DNA of 64,000 nt from Ignavibacteria bacterium (GTDB taxonomy: Bacteria; Bacteroidota; Ignavibacteria; Ignavibacteriales; Ignavibacteriaceae), in assembly GCA_017302895.1 (NCBI GenBank), contig JAFLBV010000001.1, positions 186,001 to 250,000 on the forward strand, read 5' to 3'. The notes below the pieces were generated by a model. The model searched no databases. It was not told where the DNA came from and worked only from the letters and a program-made list of their open reading frames with translations. How positions within the stretch are numbered: the stretch's first letter is position 1; each line of letters opens with the position of its first letter. This document shows, piece after piece, positions 1 through 7,856 of this stretch. The translations under genes were made by a program, and so were the position numbers.

Positions 1-40
1 CGTAAATTTCATTTTTGATTTCAATAAATAAATTTGTAAA

Positions 41-1636
41 ATGACAACACGAAGAGACTTTTTAAGAGCACTTGGCATAATCACAGCTGTAACAGCTACA
101 GGAGCGGGCAGCATTTCAATTCTTGGTTGTGGCAAGGGGAACGGACAGATTCCCAAAGCAGAGGACGACAAACCAAAACTTCCCCCCAACCCCTGGGTTG
201 ACGGTGATACAGAAGTGTTGATGTATACATTCCTTGGTAATGAGTGCAGACGGTTTTATGGCAAAGGTGATGTGAACAAGCTCAAGATAAAGTCAAAATT
301 CAGGCTTGGATGTTCCGAGTCAGTAGTCGGTAGCAGACGAAAATCATTTTGCGGAGCCGGCTGGACGGGCACACCTACAGTCTACATGGAGGCAGGAAAG
401 CTGATGCTTGTACTTGGCGGATATGACCAGTACTTAAGGAAGTTTGAAGCCGATGGCTTGAAGGAAGTCTGGAAGTACAAAAATAATGATATTATGAAAG
501 GAGCCGGTTCTGTCTATATCGATACGACTGCAGCCGAACCTGATCGTATAGTTCTTCTTCAAGGAAGTCGCCTGGGAAATGGAAATTCTGTCCAGGGCAG
601 TAAGGTCATTCCAAGTTTCAGGGCAATTTCCTACAGAACAGGGAAGGAAATATGGAAATTTAATGTCCCGAGAAGTGTCTGTTACAGTCGTGACAATGAC
701 AGTTCTCCACTTTATTTGGGTGACGGGATGATCTTCAATGCCGTTGAAAGTGGATTTGGATTCTTCCTCAGCAGTAAAATTAGTGATGCAGCCATGCTGG
801 ATGGAATCAATCAGCCCAAGGTTCTTGGGAAAGTAAAACTGTTTGAAGATTCTGATGCAGCCAAACACGGCAATAACATCGTGGTTGAAGCGAGTCCCGC
901 AAGAATGGGTGACAGGCTTTTCATAGCCTCCGGTGCAGGACATATTTATGGAATCGATATCAAGAAAATGGCTATTGATTACGATTACTACACAGGTTCG
1001 GATATCGATGGTTCGACGGTTGTAACAAAAGAGAACAAGATTATTGCCACCATCGAAAAACAGTATATCCCGGGGAAAGGTGGAGTGCTGAAACTTGATC
1101 CTTCCAAACCTGCTGAAGATTCTGTAGAATGGTTTTTCCCGACCAAAAACACAACTGTTGCTGAATGGCAGGGTGGCATTATCGGAACTGCCGCAATCAA
1201 CGATGAATACAATCCAAACAACGAATATCCTGACATCTGGATTACTTTAGCAATCGATGGCAATTTGTATGTTGGAAGCCAGCACGAACTTTCCGGTGAG
1301 ACGACTCTCGACACACTCAACAAAAAGAAATGTGCTGTTCCAAAACTTCTCGCAAAAATTTATGTAGGACCTTCAATTGGCAGCCCGATTCTCACAAGTG
1401 GAAACAAAATCGTTGCCCCGACCTACAACGGACTTCATCTCGTACAGATGGAATTTGTGAAAGGTAAAAAAGGCGATGGTGAAACAGCGAAGAATGCCGC
1501 AGGTGTTGAATATGGTGTCAAGTTGAAAAAACTCGAAACATTTCATTCTGATACATCTTTTGAAGCTACACCGGTAATCTGGAACGATACGGTTTACTGT
1601 TCAAGCAGAGACGGATATCTTTATGCTCTCGGATAA
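41..1636 (+). CDS. Tat-exported PQQ-like beta-propeller lipoprotein
   Basis: The protein (531 aa) starts with a twin-arginine signal (TRRDFLRAL, residues 3-11), a hydrophobic stretch and a lipobox-like LGC with Cys30, so it is probably folded before export and lipid-anchored. The rest has the look of a PQQ/WD-type propeller: repeated blades with a pattern of aspartate or glycine turns followed by G.xxY/V (for example IASGAGHIYGIDIKK, GLHLVQM, and the terminal CSSRDGYLYALG). No enzyme active site is recognised, so this may be a binding or assembly propeller rather than a dehydrogenase. It converges on the trans-sulfuration genes, whose last stop codon lies 12 bases away. A TAAATTTG at 29-36 resembles a -7 promoter box very close to the ATG, but the upstream region is cut off by the window edge. 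Confidence 0.75.
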   Translation: MTTRRDFLRALGIITAVTATGAGSISILGCGKGNGQIPKAEDDKPKLPPNPWVDGDTEVLMYTFLGNECRRFYGKGDVNKLKIKSKFRLGCSESVVGSRRKSFCGAGWTGTPTVYMEAGKLMLVLGGYDQYLRKFEADGLKEVWKYKNNDIMKGAGSVYIDTTAAEPDRIVLLQGSRLGNGNSVQGSKVIPSFRAISYRTGKEIWKFNVPRSVCYSRDNDSSPLYLGDGMIFNAVESGFGFFLSSKISDAAMLDGINQPKVLGKVKLFEDSDAAKHGNNIVVEASPARMGDRLFIASGAGHIYGIDIKKMAIDYDYYTGSDIDGSTVVTKENKIIATIEKQYIPGKGGVLKLDPSKPAEDSVEWFFPTKNTTVAEWQGGIIGTAAINDEYNPNNEYPDIWITLAIDGNLYVGSQHELSGETTLDTLNKKKCAVPKLLAKIYVGPSIGSPILTSGNKIVAPTYNGLHLVQMEFVKGKKGDGETAKNAAGVEYGVKLKKLETFHSDTSFEATPVIWNDTVYCSSRDGYLYALG

Positions 1637-1648
1637 TTAGGCCGGATA

Positions 1649-3145
1649 TCAGTCTGCCTTAAACAGATCCTCAAAAACAACAATCAGTTCTTCAAGAGGT
1701 TCTGTACCAACAGATATACGGATAAGTTCGGGATCAATACCGAGACCGCTGAGATATTTTCTTCCCTCAGTGGTTTTTAGAAGATCGTAATGTGCCATGT
1801 AAAAATATGGCATCCCGAGAGTGAATTCGGTGCCGAGACTAGGTCCCTGGGCAATTCTGAGCCTGTCATAGTAATTTTGCAGAGGTTTGTCGAAAACAAT
1901 TGAAATCATTCCTGCAACAGAGCCTTCCCCCATCATCAACTTTTTGTAGTTCTCGGAAGAATCTTCACCAAGTGCCCAGTATAATTTTTTAATTTTTGGG
2001 TTGCCACTCAGATAATCTGCGAGTCCGGCAGTATTTGCCGAAATTTTTCCCATTCTTTCACGATACCCCTTGATCTCAAACGCCAGTCTTTGCAGTTCCC
2101 TGATGTATGGGGGTTCCACCATTTCGCTGATTGACTTTGCTACAGATCCGGAGAATTCACTCTTCCGATTGAGTACGATCGCTCCCATCAATAAATCTGC
2201 ATTTCCGCAGGCATACTTTGTCAGACTTTCGATCACAATATCTGACCGGGTAAGTACCTCGACATTATACGGAGTCCCAACCGTACCGTCGACTATTAAA
2301 GGGACATCATACTGCTTTAGCAGACCGGAAATCTTAGGGAGATCAGGCGTTCTTACAAACGGATTGTTTGGTATCTCAAGGAAAAGTGCCGCCACTTCAT
2401 TGCCTCTTGCTCTCAGCAACGCTTCAAGTTCCTCAACAGTTGAGACATTTGTATAGTTTGTTCCGAAATTTTTCAGAATGGAAATGGTGTCGAGGTACAT
2501 CCATCCAAACTGAACAAATATTGTTCTTCCGGCTTTTGATTGTATCCCTCTGATCGATTCAAAAACAGAATAGACTGCGTTCATTCCACCGTTGGCAAGG
2601 ATAATATCGCCTGAGTTGCAGGAGTAGGCATCAGAGAGGGTCTCAAGAATTATTTCGAGAGCGCTTTCCCGGCTTTCAACTTCTTCCTCATAGGGTGATT
2701 TTAATTTCCCTTCCTCGATCAGGAAATCTTCGGCTTGTCTTGATGATGGAATTATTCCTGTGTTTTGCAGGAATGACTTTACACCGGGGAGTGCTGCTGA
2801 TGTTTTTTCAATTTTGATCAAAGGGAAGTGACCGTTATGATCAGTGGAAAATTCTTCTCCGAACTTATCCATCAGTAGCTTAACGGCAGAAAAGGAGGAG
2901 AGGGGCAGCACTTCATATTTGTCGTCAGTCCCTTTTCTTTCACGGTAAAGGATTACAGATTCAGTCAGAAAGTTGTTCATTCTGAATCTTGGATAACCTG
3001 CTCTCATTTTATTAATTATTTGTGGATCGCCTTCCTCATAACCGATCACATCGGAAAGAGCCGGCAGGCTTACCGAAACGGCATGTGGATTATTAAACGG
3101 GAGCGGTTCACCGCAATCAATTCTTTTAAGATACTCTGAAGCCAT
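1649..3145 (-). CDS. Cystathionine gamma-synthase, fungal Str2-like form (PLP-dependent)
   Basis: This 498-aa protein belongs to the Cys/Met-metabolism PLP enzyme family: the PLP lysine is in SLTKYACGNADLLMG and the C-terminal ISVGTEPLEEL motif is typical. Its N-terminus is not bacterial MetB-like. From my memory of that sequence, GEPLPFNNPHAVSVSLP followed by GYEEGDPQIINKM and GYPRF closely resembles the start of the yeast Str2 and filamentous-fungal cystathionine gamma-synthases, which carry about 130 extra residues before the PLP domain. Such enzymes join cysteine to an activated homoserine to make cystathionine. The start is 2 bases after the stop of the upstream trans-sulfuration gene, so the two are very likely co-transcribed. 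The family is confident; the exact substrate is inferred. Confidence 0.8.
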   Translation of the reverse strand: MASEYLKRIDCGEPLPFNNPHAVSVSLPALSDVIGYEEGDPQIINKMRAGYPRFRMNNFLTESVILYRERKGTDDKYEVLPLSSFSAVKLLMDKFGEEFSTDHNGHFPLIKIEKTSAALPGVKSFLQNTGIIPSSRQAEDFLIEEGKLKSPYEEEVESRESALEIILETLSDAYSCNSGDIILANGGMNAVYSVFESIRGIQSKAGRTIFVQFGWMYLDTISILKNFGTNYTNVSTVEELEALLRARGNEVAALFLEIPNNPFVRTPDLPKISGLLKQYDVPLIVDGTVGTPYNVEVLTRSDIVIESLTKYACGNADLLMGAIVLNRKSEFSGSVAKSISEMVEPPYIRELQRLAFEIKGYRERMGKISANTAGLADYLSGNPKIKKLYWALGEDSSENYKKLMMGEGSVAGMISIVFDKPLQNYYDRLRIAQGPSLGTEFTLGMPYFYMAHYDLLKTTEGRKYLSGLGIDPELIRISVGTEPLEELIVVFEDLFKAD

Positions 3146-3147
3146 AA

Positions 3148-4293
3148 TTACCTCAGTGCCTGTTCTATATCGTCGATGAGGTCATCAACGCTCTCAAGAC
3201 CCGCTGATATTCTCAGAGAGGCATTTGTAATGCCAATCCCAAGCAGATCCTCATCGGAATATGAAGCGTGACTTATTCTGGCAGGTTGTTCAACTCTGGA
3301 ATCCGCAGTGCCAAATGAAGCTTTCTCACCAAAGAGTTTTGTGTTCCTGACAAACTGCTCAGCCTTATGAACAGATTCCATCTGTATGGTCAACACTCCG
3401 GGACACACCTTCATCTGTTTTTTGGCCAGTTCAAACTGCGGGTGTGAAGGATGAAACGGGAATCTTACTTTTACTATGTCATTTCGTGTTGAGAAATATT
3501 CCGCAAGTTTCAGGGCACTTTGCTCCTGAATTTTCATCCGGTAGGGAAGTGTTGGCAGACCAAGGGTAATCAGAAAAGAATCAAGAGGACTTTGTGCCCT
3601 TCCTTCGGCGTTTGAAAAATATGCTATCTTTTCAGCCCATTCTCTATCCTTCGATACAACAGCCCCTGATATCACACTGCCGTGCCCTGAAATGTATTTC
3701 GTTCCGGAGAATACAGAAAAATCGGCACCCAGATCGAGCGGTTTCTGAGAAGCAAATGTTGCAAGACTGTTATCCACAGCAAAAAGGGTATCATGTTTTT
3801 TACACAATTCAGCAACTGCCTTGATATCTATAATTTTTAAGCCCGGATTTGTAGGAGACTCGCACAGCACCATCTTTACTTTTTTATTTTGCAAAATCTT
3901 TTCAACATTTGTCATATCAAGAAAATCGGTAGAGGTGACTTTCACACCGAACTTGCCACTGAATATTTTTAGAAGTCTGTAAGTGCCACCGTATGAGTCC
4001 ATTTCCACCAGAATTTCATCACCCGTCGAAAGCACAGTCTCAAAAAGAAGTGCAAGTGCGGAAAGACCTGTATTTGTACAAACGCAACCGCTTCCATTTT
4101 CAGCAATAGTGAAGATTCGCTCAAGAGCTCCTCGGGTCGGGTTATCAGTTCTTGAGTAATCATATATTTTTTCGCCAGATTGTTTCTTCAGGTCGAATGT
4201 AGCAGTCTGATAAATAGGAAGGTGTGTTGCCCCGTGAGGATCTTGTATGTTGCTAAAGTCCGGGATTCTTGCGAGAAGGGTTTCTAATTCCAT
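3148..4293 (-). CDS. Cys/Met metabolism PLP-dependent enzyme (cystathionine gamma-synthase/lyase type)
   Basis: A 381-aa protein of standard family length. Visible hallmarks are YDYSRTDNPTRGALER near residue 45, the substrate-loop CTNTGLSAL, ESPTNPGL, the cofactor aspartate region AVDNSLAT, and the PLP lysine in SGTKYISGHGSVISG. The C-terminal RISAGLES.DDLIDDIEQAL is typical of MetB/MetC/CGL enzymes. Sequence alone does not separate synthase from lyase. It is the first gene of a two-gene unit with the Str2-like enzyme 2 bases downstream, so the pair could run both arms of trans-sulfuration or two steps of methionine or cysteine synthesis. Its upstream region contains a long imperfect inverted repeat (4365-4429) and a possible 27-codon leader ORF. 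Confidence 0.85.
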   Translation of the reverse strand: MELETLLARIPDFSNIQDPHGATHLPIYQTATFDLKKQSGEKIYDYSRTDNPTRGALERIFTIAENGSGCVCTNTGLSALALLFETVLSTGDEILVEMDSYGGTYRLLKIFSGKFGVKVTSTDFLDMTNVEKILQNKKVKMVLCESPTNPGLKIIDIKAVAELCKKHDTLFAVDNSLATFASQKPLDLGADFSVFSGTKYISGHGSVISGAVVSKDREWAEKIAYFSNAEGRAQSPLDSFLITLGLPTLPYRMKIQEQSALKLAEYFSTRNDIVKVRFPFHPSHPQFELAKKQMKVCPGVLTIQMESVHKAEQFVRNTKLFGEKASFGTADSRVEQPARISHASYSDEDLLGIGITNASLRISAGLESVDDLIDDIEQALR

Positions 4294-4340
4294 GGGTTTA
4301 TATCTGTATATTTAGAATAATTAGTAATTATCGGTCTGAA

Positions 4341-4429
4341 GATCTGTTAGATCACTATATAAAGAAATTCCACAAGAAGAAAGGAAGTTAGAGAGTAATC
4401 TCATCGTTCCTGTTCTTCCTGTGGAATTT
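4341..4429 (-). other. Inverted repeats in the leader of the trans-sulfuration operon
   Basis: Two inverted repeats lie between the lipoprotein gene and the trans-sulfuration genes. A short one, GATCT-GTT-AGATC, spans 4341-4353. A long imperfect one pairs 4365-4386 with 4407-4429; the outer ten bases (AAATTCCACA and its complement) are perfect and the inner part has one mismatch and one bulge. No T-tract follows on the minus strand, so a simple terminator is not indicated. It does not match a SAM-I or SAM-II riboswitch that I can recognise. Confidence 0.5.
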
Positions 4430-4460
4430 GGGAAAATGTAAAGGGATTAAACCCCTGAAT

Positions 4461-5702
4461 CTACTTTTTGATACCTTTCATGATATTCGATTCGCTTTTT
4501 TTCCAGCGGTAGCAAATACCAAAAGGCATGTGTTTAATTTTGTCAGTTTCGCTGTAAATCTTTTTCATTCCTGCCTGATAAGCCCACGGGAAATCACCAA
4601 TTGGTCTGATGTATGTACCGTAGTAGGTCATGTCCCATTGTCCGTTCTCGAGGAATTTAACGGGAATACCTGTATCTGTTTGAACAAGGTATTTTGCGTT
4701 TTCGAGAATAAATGAACGAAGTGAAGCGAAATCCTCTCCGTGAAGAAGGTATGAAGCGGCTTTTGTGAAAAAGATAACAGGTGAATTATCGGTCACGAGT
4801 TTCTGGAGGTTTTTTCTGTTTGCCCATGATTTATTCTGGGTGTCTGTACTGAAGTAGTAAAGCTTCTTAACCTCTTTTTGCTCTTTGTCGGTAAAGTAGA
4901 TAACGCATCCCTTTGCCTCGCCTTTAAGCTGATCACCTGAGACGAGCTGGCTCTCCTCAAGATTAAAGTCGCCACTTTTTTCACTCGTTATATACTTAAC
5001 ATCCAGTACTGTAAGCTCTGATCTTGCCATGAAGAGGAAGAAAACAGGGATGACGCCTCTGAATACACCTTTTCTGAGATCGCTGCTCATCTGCTTTGTA
5101 ATGAAGTATCCACGGGTGGTAAGAATTCTAAGTGAACCCTGAAGGTCATCGAGGTAAGTTGCAAGACTTGGATCGTTTGCCTTTATTGATTCAGGAAGTT
5201 TGTTTACTGGTTCAAGTCCCTGCAAAATATAGGTGTTTGCGTTCGGGAAGAACTCGTGAGCGAAAAGGAAATCGGGTCCGCCAAAAGGATAGAAAACTGT
5301 TCTAGCTTTTGGATCGAAATCTGCGAGTTCTGTTTTCGCCCAGTATTCAACTGAATCAAGAATTTCCTTTTGAAGATTAGCCCATTTGGAAGTGAAGAAT
5401 TTCTGATGGTTCTTCCATGCTTTTTCTTCGGTAAGTTTGAAGAATTTTGAAGAAGCCGAGACCTCGAAACCGCCAAGAATTTTTGCCATGTCATTGTATT
5501 GCATGTCATATTTGGAGAGGTCAACACCGGCTTTGGGTTCTTCCTTAGCGGGTGTTTCGGTTTTCGCTTTTGTCGAGTCCTCTTTTACGGGAGTGGTTGA
5601 TGCTGTCTTGTTGCATCCCGAAAATAGAAATATGATAAGGGTAAGTGTCGCCAGATTAAGAGAGACAATCCTTTTTACTATCGATGAAATATTTGAGTTC
5701 AT
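4461..5702 (-). CDS. Lipoprotein of unknown function
   Basis: A 413-aa protein with an N-terminal hydrophobic segment ending in a lipobox FLFSGC (Cys30), then a Thr/Lys/Glu-rich linker of about 30 residues (residues 32-60). The mature part is soluble, mixed alpha/beta in look, with conserved-looking stretches such as FYPFGGPDFLFAHEFFPNANTY and YYGTYIRPIGDFPWAYQ. The first of these, with its pattern of aromatic residues and glycine-proline turns, suggests a defined enzyme-like or binding fold, but I do not recognise a family. The gene starts 15 bases after the stop of the APC permease on the same strand, so the two probably share a transcript. Confidence 0.7.
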   Translation of the reverse strand: MNSNISSIVKRIVSLNLATLTLIIFLFSGCNKTASTTPVKEDSTKAKTETPAKEEPKAGVDLSKYDMQYNDMAKILGGFEVSASSKFFKLTEEKAWKNHQKFFTSKWANLQKEILDSVEYWAKTELADFDPKARTVFYPFGGPDFLFAHEFFPNANTYILQGLEPVNKLPESIKANDPSLATYLDDLQGSLRILTTRGYFITKQMSSDLRKGVFRGVIPVFFLFMARSELTVLDVKYITSEKSGDFNLEESQLVSGDQLKGEAKGCVIYFTDKEQKEVKKLYYFSTDTQNKSWANRKNLQKLVTDNSPVIFFTKAASYLLHGEDFASLRSFILENAKYLVQTDTGIPVKFLENGQWDMTYYGTYIRPIGDFPWAYQAGMKKIYSETDKIKHMPFGICYRWKKSESNIMKGIKK

Positions 5703-5717
5703 CCTTTTTTTACCTGT

Positions 5718-7055
5718 TTATTGATTTTCGAATTTTGTGTTAAAATGTTTTGCAATATAGTAAACAACTATTCCTGACAGAACAGTTGCAAGACCAGCAA
5801 GTGATTCCTTTGGTTTGTCCATCAGAATGTGCGTAAGCATCCAGATTTCAAAAAGAATAAAAAGTATCGGAGTAAACGGGTACCCGAATGTCTTGTATGT
5901 CCTTGGTATATGTTTCAACTTTGTGCGAAGAATGAAAATTCCAAACACGGTAGCTGTCGTCGAGAGGCTAAGAGTAAAACCAATATAAACCAGAACCTGT
6001 TCAAAAGTGTAGGTAACTATCATAAAAACAGCAACAAGGCTCTGGAAGAGGATGGGGACAACCGGCACTTCCTTGCTGAGGAATTTAAATCTGTTGTAGA
6101 TGTTTGGAATTACATCCTTCATCATCGTTTGGGTGACTCTTGGTCCAATAAATGTCATACCCGAAACTGCTGACAAAAGGCACACGGAAATGAGGAGTCC
6201 CACTATTACAGCTCCGTAATCACCAAAAATATGTTTTGCTGCCAGGAGGCCTACATCAATCTGTCCCTGTAGCTGATCAACAGGAACCATGTAGAGAAAT
6301 GAAAAATTAAGGAGAACATACAATCCCATCACGATCATTGTGCCTATAAAAAGAGCAAGAGGCACATTCCGAGTGGGATTCTCAACCTCTTCAGTAATGT
6401 ATGCAGCACCGTTCCAGCCTGAATATGAATATGATACATAAATCAGTGAAACTGCAAATGGTGCACTCAGTAAAGATTTCAAGTCATAATCAAAACCAAG
6501 GAAAGGGAGTTGAGTAGGAGTTCCAAAAATAAACGCTGCCATAATCAGAGCAACTATAAGGAGTACCACAAGGGAGGTAATATACTTTTGGAAATTTCCA
6601 CTGATGCTCACCTTTATAATATGTATCACAGTCATTAACGCTACGGCCCCGACAGCAATCATCAATTTCACCGACTCAAAGTCAGGTGCAGTTTTATCAG
6701 CGATGACGCCCCCAAAATAAGTACCGAGTGCCATACCGGCGAGGGCAATGGGAGCTGCGAATGCGACGGTTGCCGAGACATAGCCCGAAAGGAAACCGAC
6801 TATTGGATGATACAATCTCGAGAGAAAGTTGTATTCGCCTCCCGATCTTGGAAAAGCCGAGGTCAACTCACCATATGTGAGAGCACCTGCAGTCGCAATT
6901 ATACCGCCGATAATCCACAATGCAAGAAGTGGGGGAACCGATTTAATATCAAAAACTTGAAAGCCAAGGCTTGTAAAAACACCCGTTCCAATCATGGTCG
7001 AGATGGTTACGGTTATGGCAGTTACAAGACTGTGTTTCTTTGGAGCAGAAGCCAT
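5718..7055 (-). CDS. APC-superfamily amino acid permease
   Basis: A multi-span membrane protein of about 445 aa. The first span carries the APC signature STMIGTGVFTSLGF, and the second segment TYGELTSAFPRSGGEYNFLSRLYHP is the classic helix II/III region of LAT/basic amino-acid/polyamine type permeases. ITEEVENPTRNVPLAL in the middle is the conserved loop after helix VI. I chose the ATG at 7055 (MASAPKKHSL) because the ten residues encoded from 7085 (MYLIIFSGKL) are not needed before the first helix; the longer start cannot be excluded. It would import or exchange amino acids across the inner membrane. An unknown lipoprotein follows 15 bases downstream. Confidence 0.85.
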   Translation of the reverse strand: MASAPKKHSLVTAITVTISTMIGTGVFTSLGFQVFDIKSVPPLLALWIIGGIIATAGALTYGELTSAFPRSGGEYNFLSRLYHPIVGFLSGYVSATVAFAAPIALAGMALGTYFGGVIADKTAPDFESVKLMIAVGAVALMTVIHIIKVSISGNFQKYITSLVVLLIVALIMAAFIFGTPTQLPFLGFDYDLKSLLSAPFAVSLIYVSYSYSGWNGAAYITEEVENPTRNVPLALFIGTMIVMGLYVLLNFSFLYMVPVDQLQGQIDVGLLAAKHIFGDYGAVIVGLLISVCLLSAVSGMTFIGPRVTQTMMKDVIPNIYNRFKFLSKEVPVVPILFQSLVAVFMIVTYTFEQVLVYIGFTLSLSTTATVFGIFILRTKLKHIPRTYKTFGYPFTPILFILFEIWMLTHILMDKPKESLAGLATVLSGIVVYYIAKHFNTKFENQ

Positions 7056-7206
7056 TAATTTTCCGGAAAATATTATTAAATACAAACCAAAATTTACTGA
7101 AAAAGAGCCAATAAATATAGTTGAATTTTCACTGAACGATTTCCATTTTCCGTGCTCTGTTGCACCATCAATACTGTAGTAAGAGAGGGAGGAACAGACT
7201 GAATAT

Positions 7207-7345
7207 CTCGGTCGGCTGCCCGAACGGGGAGGCTAAACACCTCATTGTGCCCTGCCCGATGCATTAAAACAGCTCGGTCGGCTGACCGAACGAGCTAAAA
7301 TCAGGGTAAAAATGTCTAAAAAATGCTCGGTCGGCTGCCCGAACG
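7207..7345. repeat. Three hairpin-forming 20-base repeats
   Basis: Copies at 7207-7226, 7273-7292 and 7326-7345 share the sequence CTCGGTCGGCTG(C/A)CCGAACG. Each folds on itself through TCGG and CCGA around a four-base loop; the middle copy has a further six-base outer stem (AGCTCG with CGAGCT) and the first copy can extend its stem with a wobble pair. The spacing is 66 and 53 bases and the sequence between copies is not conserved. They are much more GC-rich than the flanks. They look like REP-type palindromes. The third copy sits directly upstream of the promoter at 7357-7387. Confidence 0.8.
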
Positions 7346-7356
7346 GTCTTTTTTTC

Positions 7357-7387
7357 TTGCAAGAAGGCACAGGACCCCCTATATTTG
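7357..7387 (+). promoter_or_regulatory. Bacteroidota-type promoter of the CBM48 gene
   Basis: A TTG at 7357-7359, a 20-base spacer and TATATTTG at 7380-7387 match the Bacteroidota consensus of TTG and TAnnTTTG. Transcription would begin near 7394, about 44 bases before the ATG at 7438. Confidence 0.65.
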
Positions 7388-7437
7388 AATCAAAGATTTT
7401 GATAATTAATATTAGTCAACAAGTTTTCGAGGTATGA

Positions 7438-7755
7438 ATGTCTGTTAAAAAACAGTTTTTGAAGAGTGAACCGGTTTGCAAGGTCACATTTAGAATAGCT
7501 AAAGAGATCGGTAAACCATTTGAGTCAGCCAGTGTGGTAGGTGATTTCAACGGATGGAATCAGGAAGCACATCAAATGAGCAAACTCAAAAAAGATGGTT
7601 CATTTTCTTTAGTAGCTGAAATTCCGACAGGTTCAGTTTATCAGTTCAGATATGTACTCGATGGTAAAGAGTGGGTTAACGACAGCGAAGCTGATGGCTT
7701 TGTAAATTCACCTTACGGTGATTCCCAAAACGGCTTGCTCGACCTTACCAAATAA
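7438..7755 (+). CDS. Stand-alone CBM48 / glycogen-binding domain protein
   Basis: A 105-aa protein made almost entirely of one isoamylase-N/AMPK-type glycogen-binding domain. The motif SASVVGDFNGWNQEAHQM, the strand FSLVAEIPTGSVYQFRYVLDG and the terminal WVNDSEADGFVNSPYG are the standard signature, including tryptophans used for sugar stacking in the family. No catalytic domain or signal peptide is present. It probably binds alpha-glucan in the cytoplasm or acts as a small accessory to glycogen enzymes, but no glycogen gene is nearby. It is a single-gene unit with its own promoter and terminator. Confidence 0.85.
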   Translation: MSVKKQFLKSEPVCKVTFRIAKEIGKPFESASVVGDFNGWNQEAHQMSKLKKDGSFSLVAEIPTGSVYQFRYVLDGKEWVNDSEADGFVNSPYGDSQNGLLDLTK

Positions 7756-7780
7756 GAAATTGATCTCCCGTATGTATCCG

Positions 7781-7810
7781 GCCCTGGTTTATCCGGGGCT
7801 TTTTTATTTT
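7781..7810 (+). terminator. Intrinsic terminator after the CBM48 gene
   Basis: GCCCTGG (7781-7787) pairs with CCGGGGC (7793-7799) around the loop TTTAT and is followed by a T-rich tract. Confidence 0.85.
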
Positions 7811-7856
7811 AAAAATTCATATTTTTAAAAGTTCGATAATTTATACTTGTGGAAAA

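Noticed and set aside
4294-4460. SAM or other known riboswitch before the trans-sulfuration operon
   Set aside because: I found none of the conserved core sequences of SAM-I or SAM-II; only an imperfect stem is visible.
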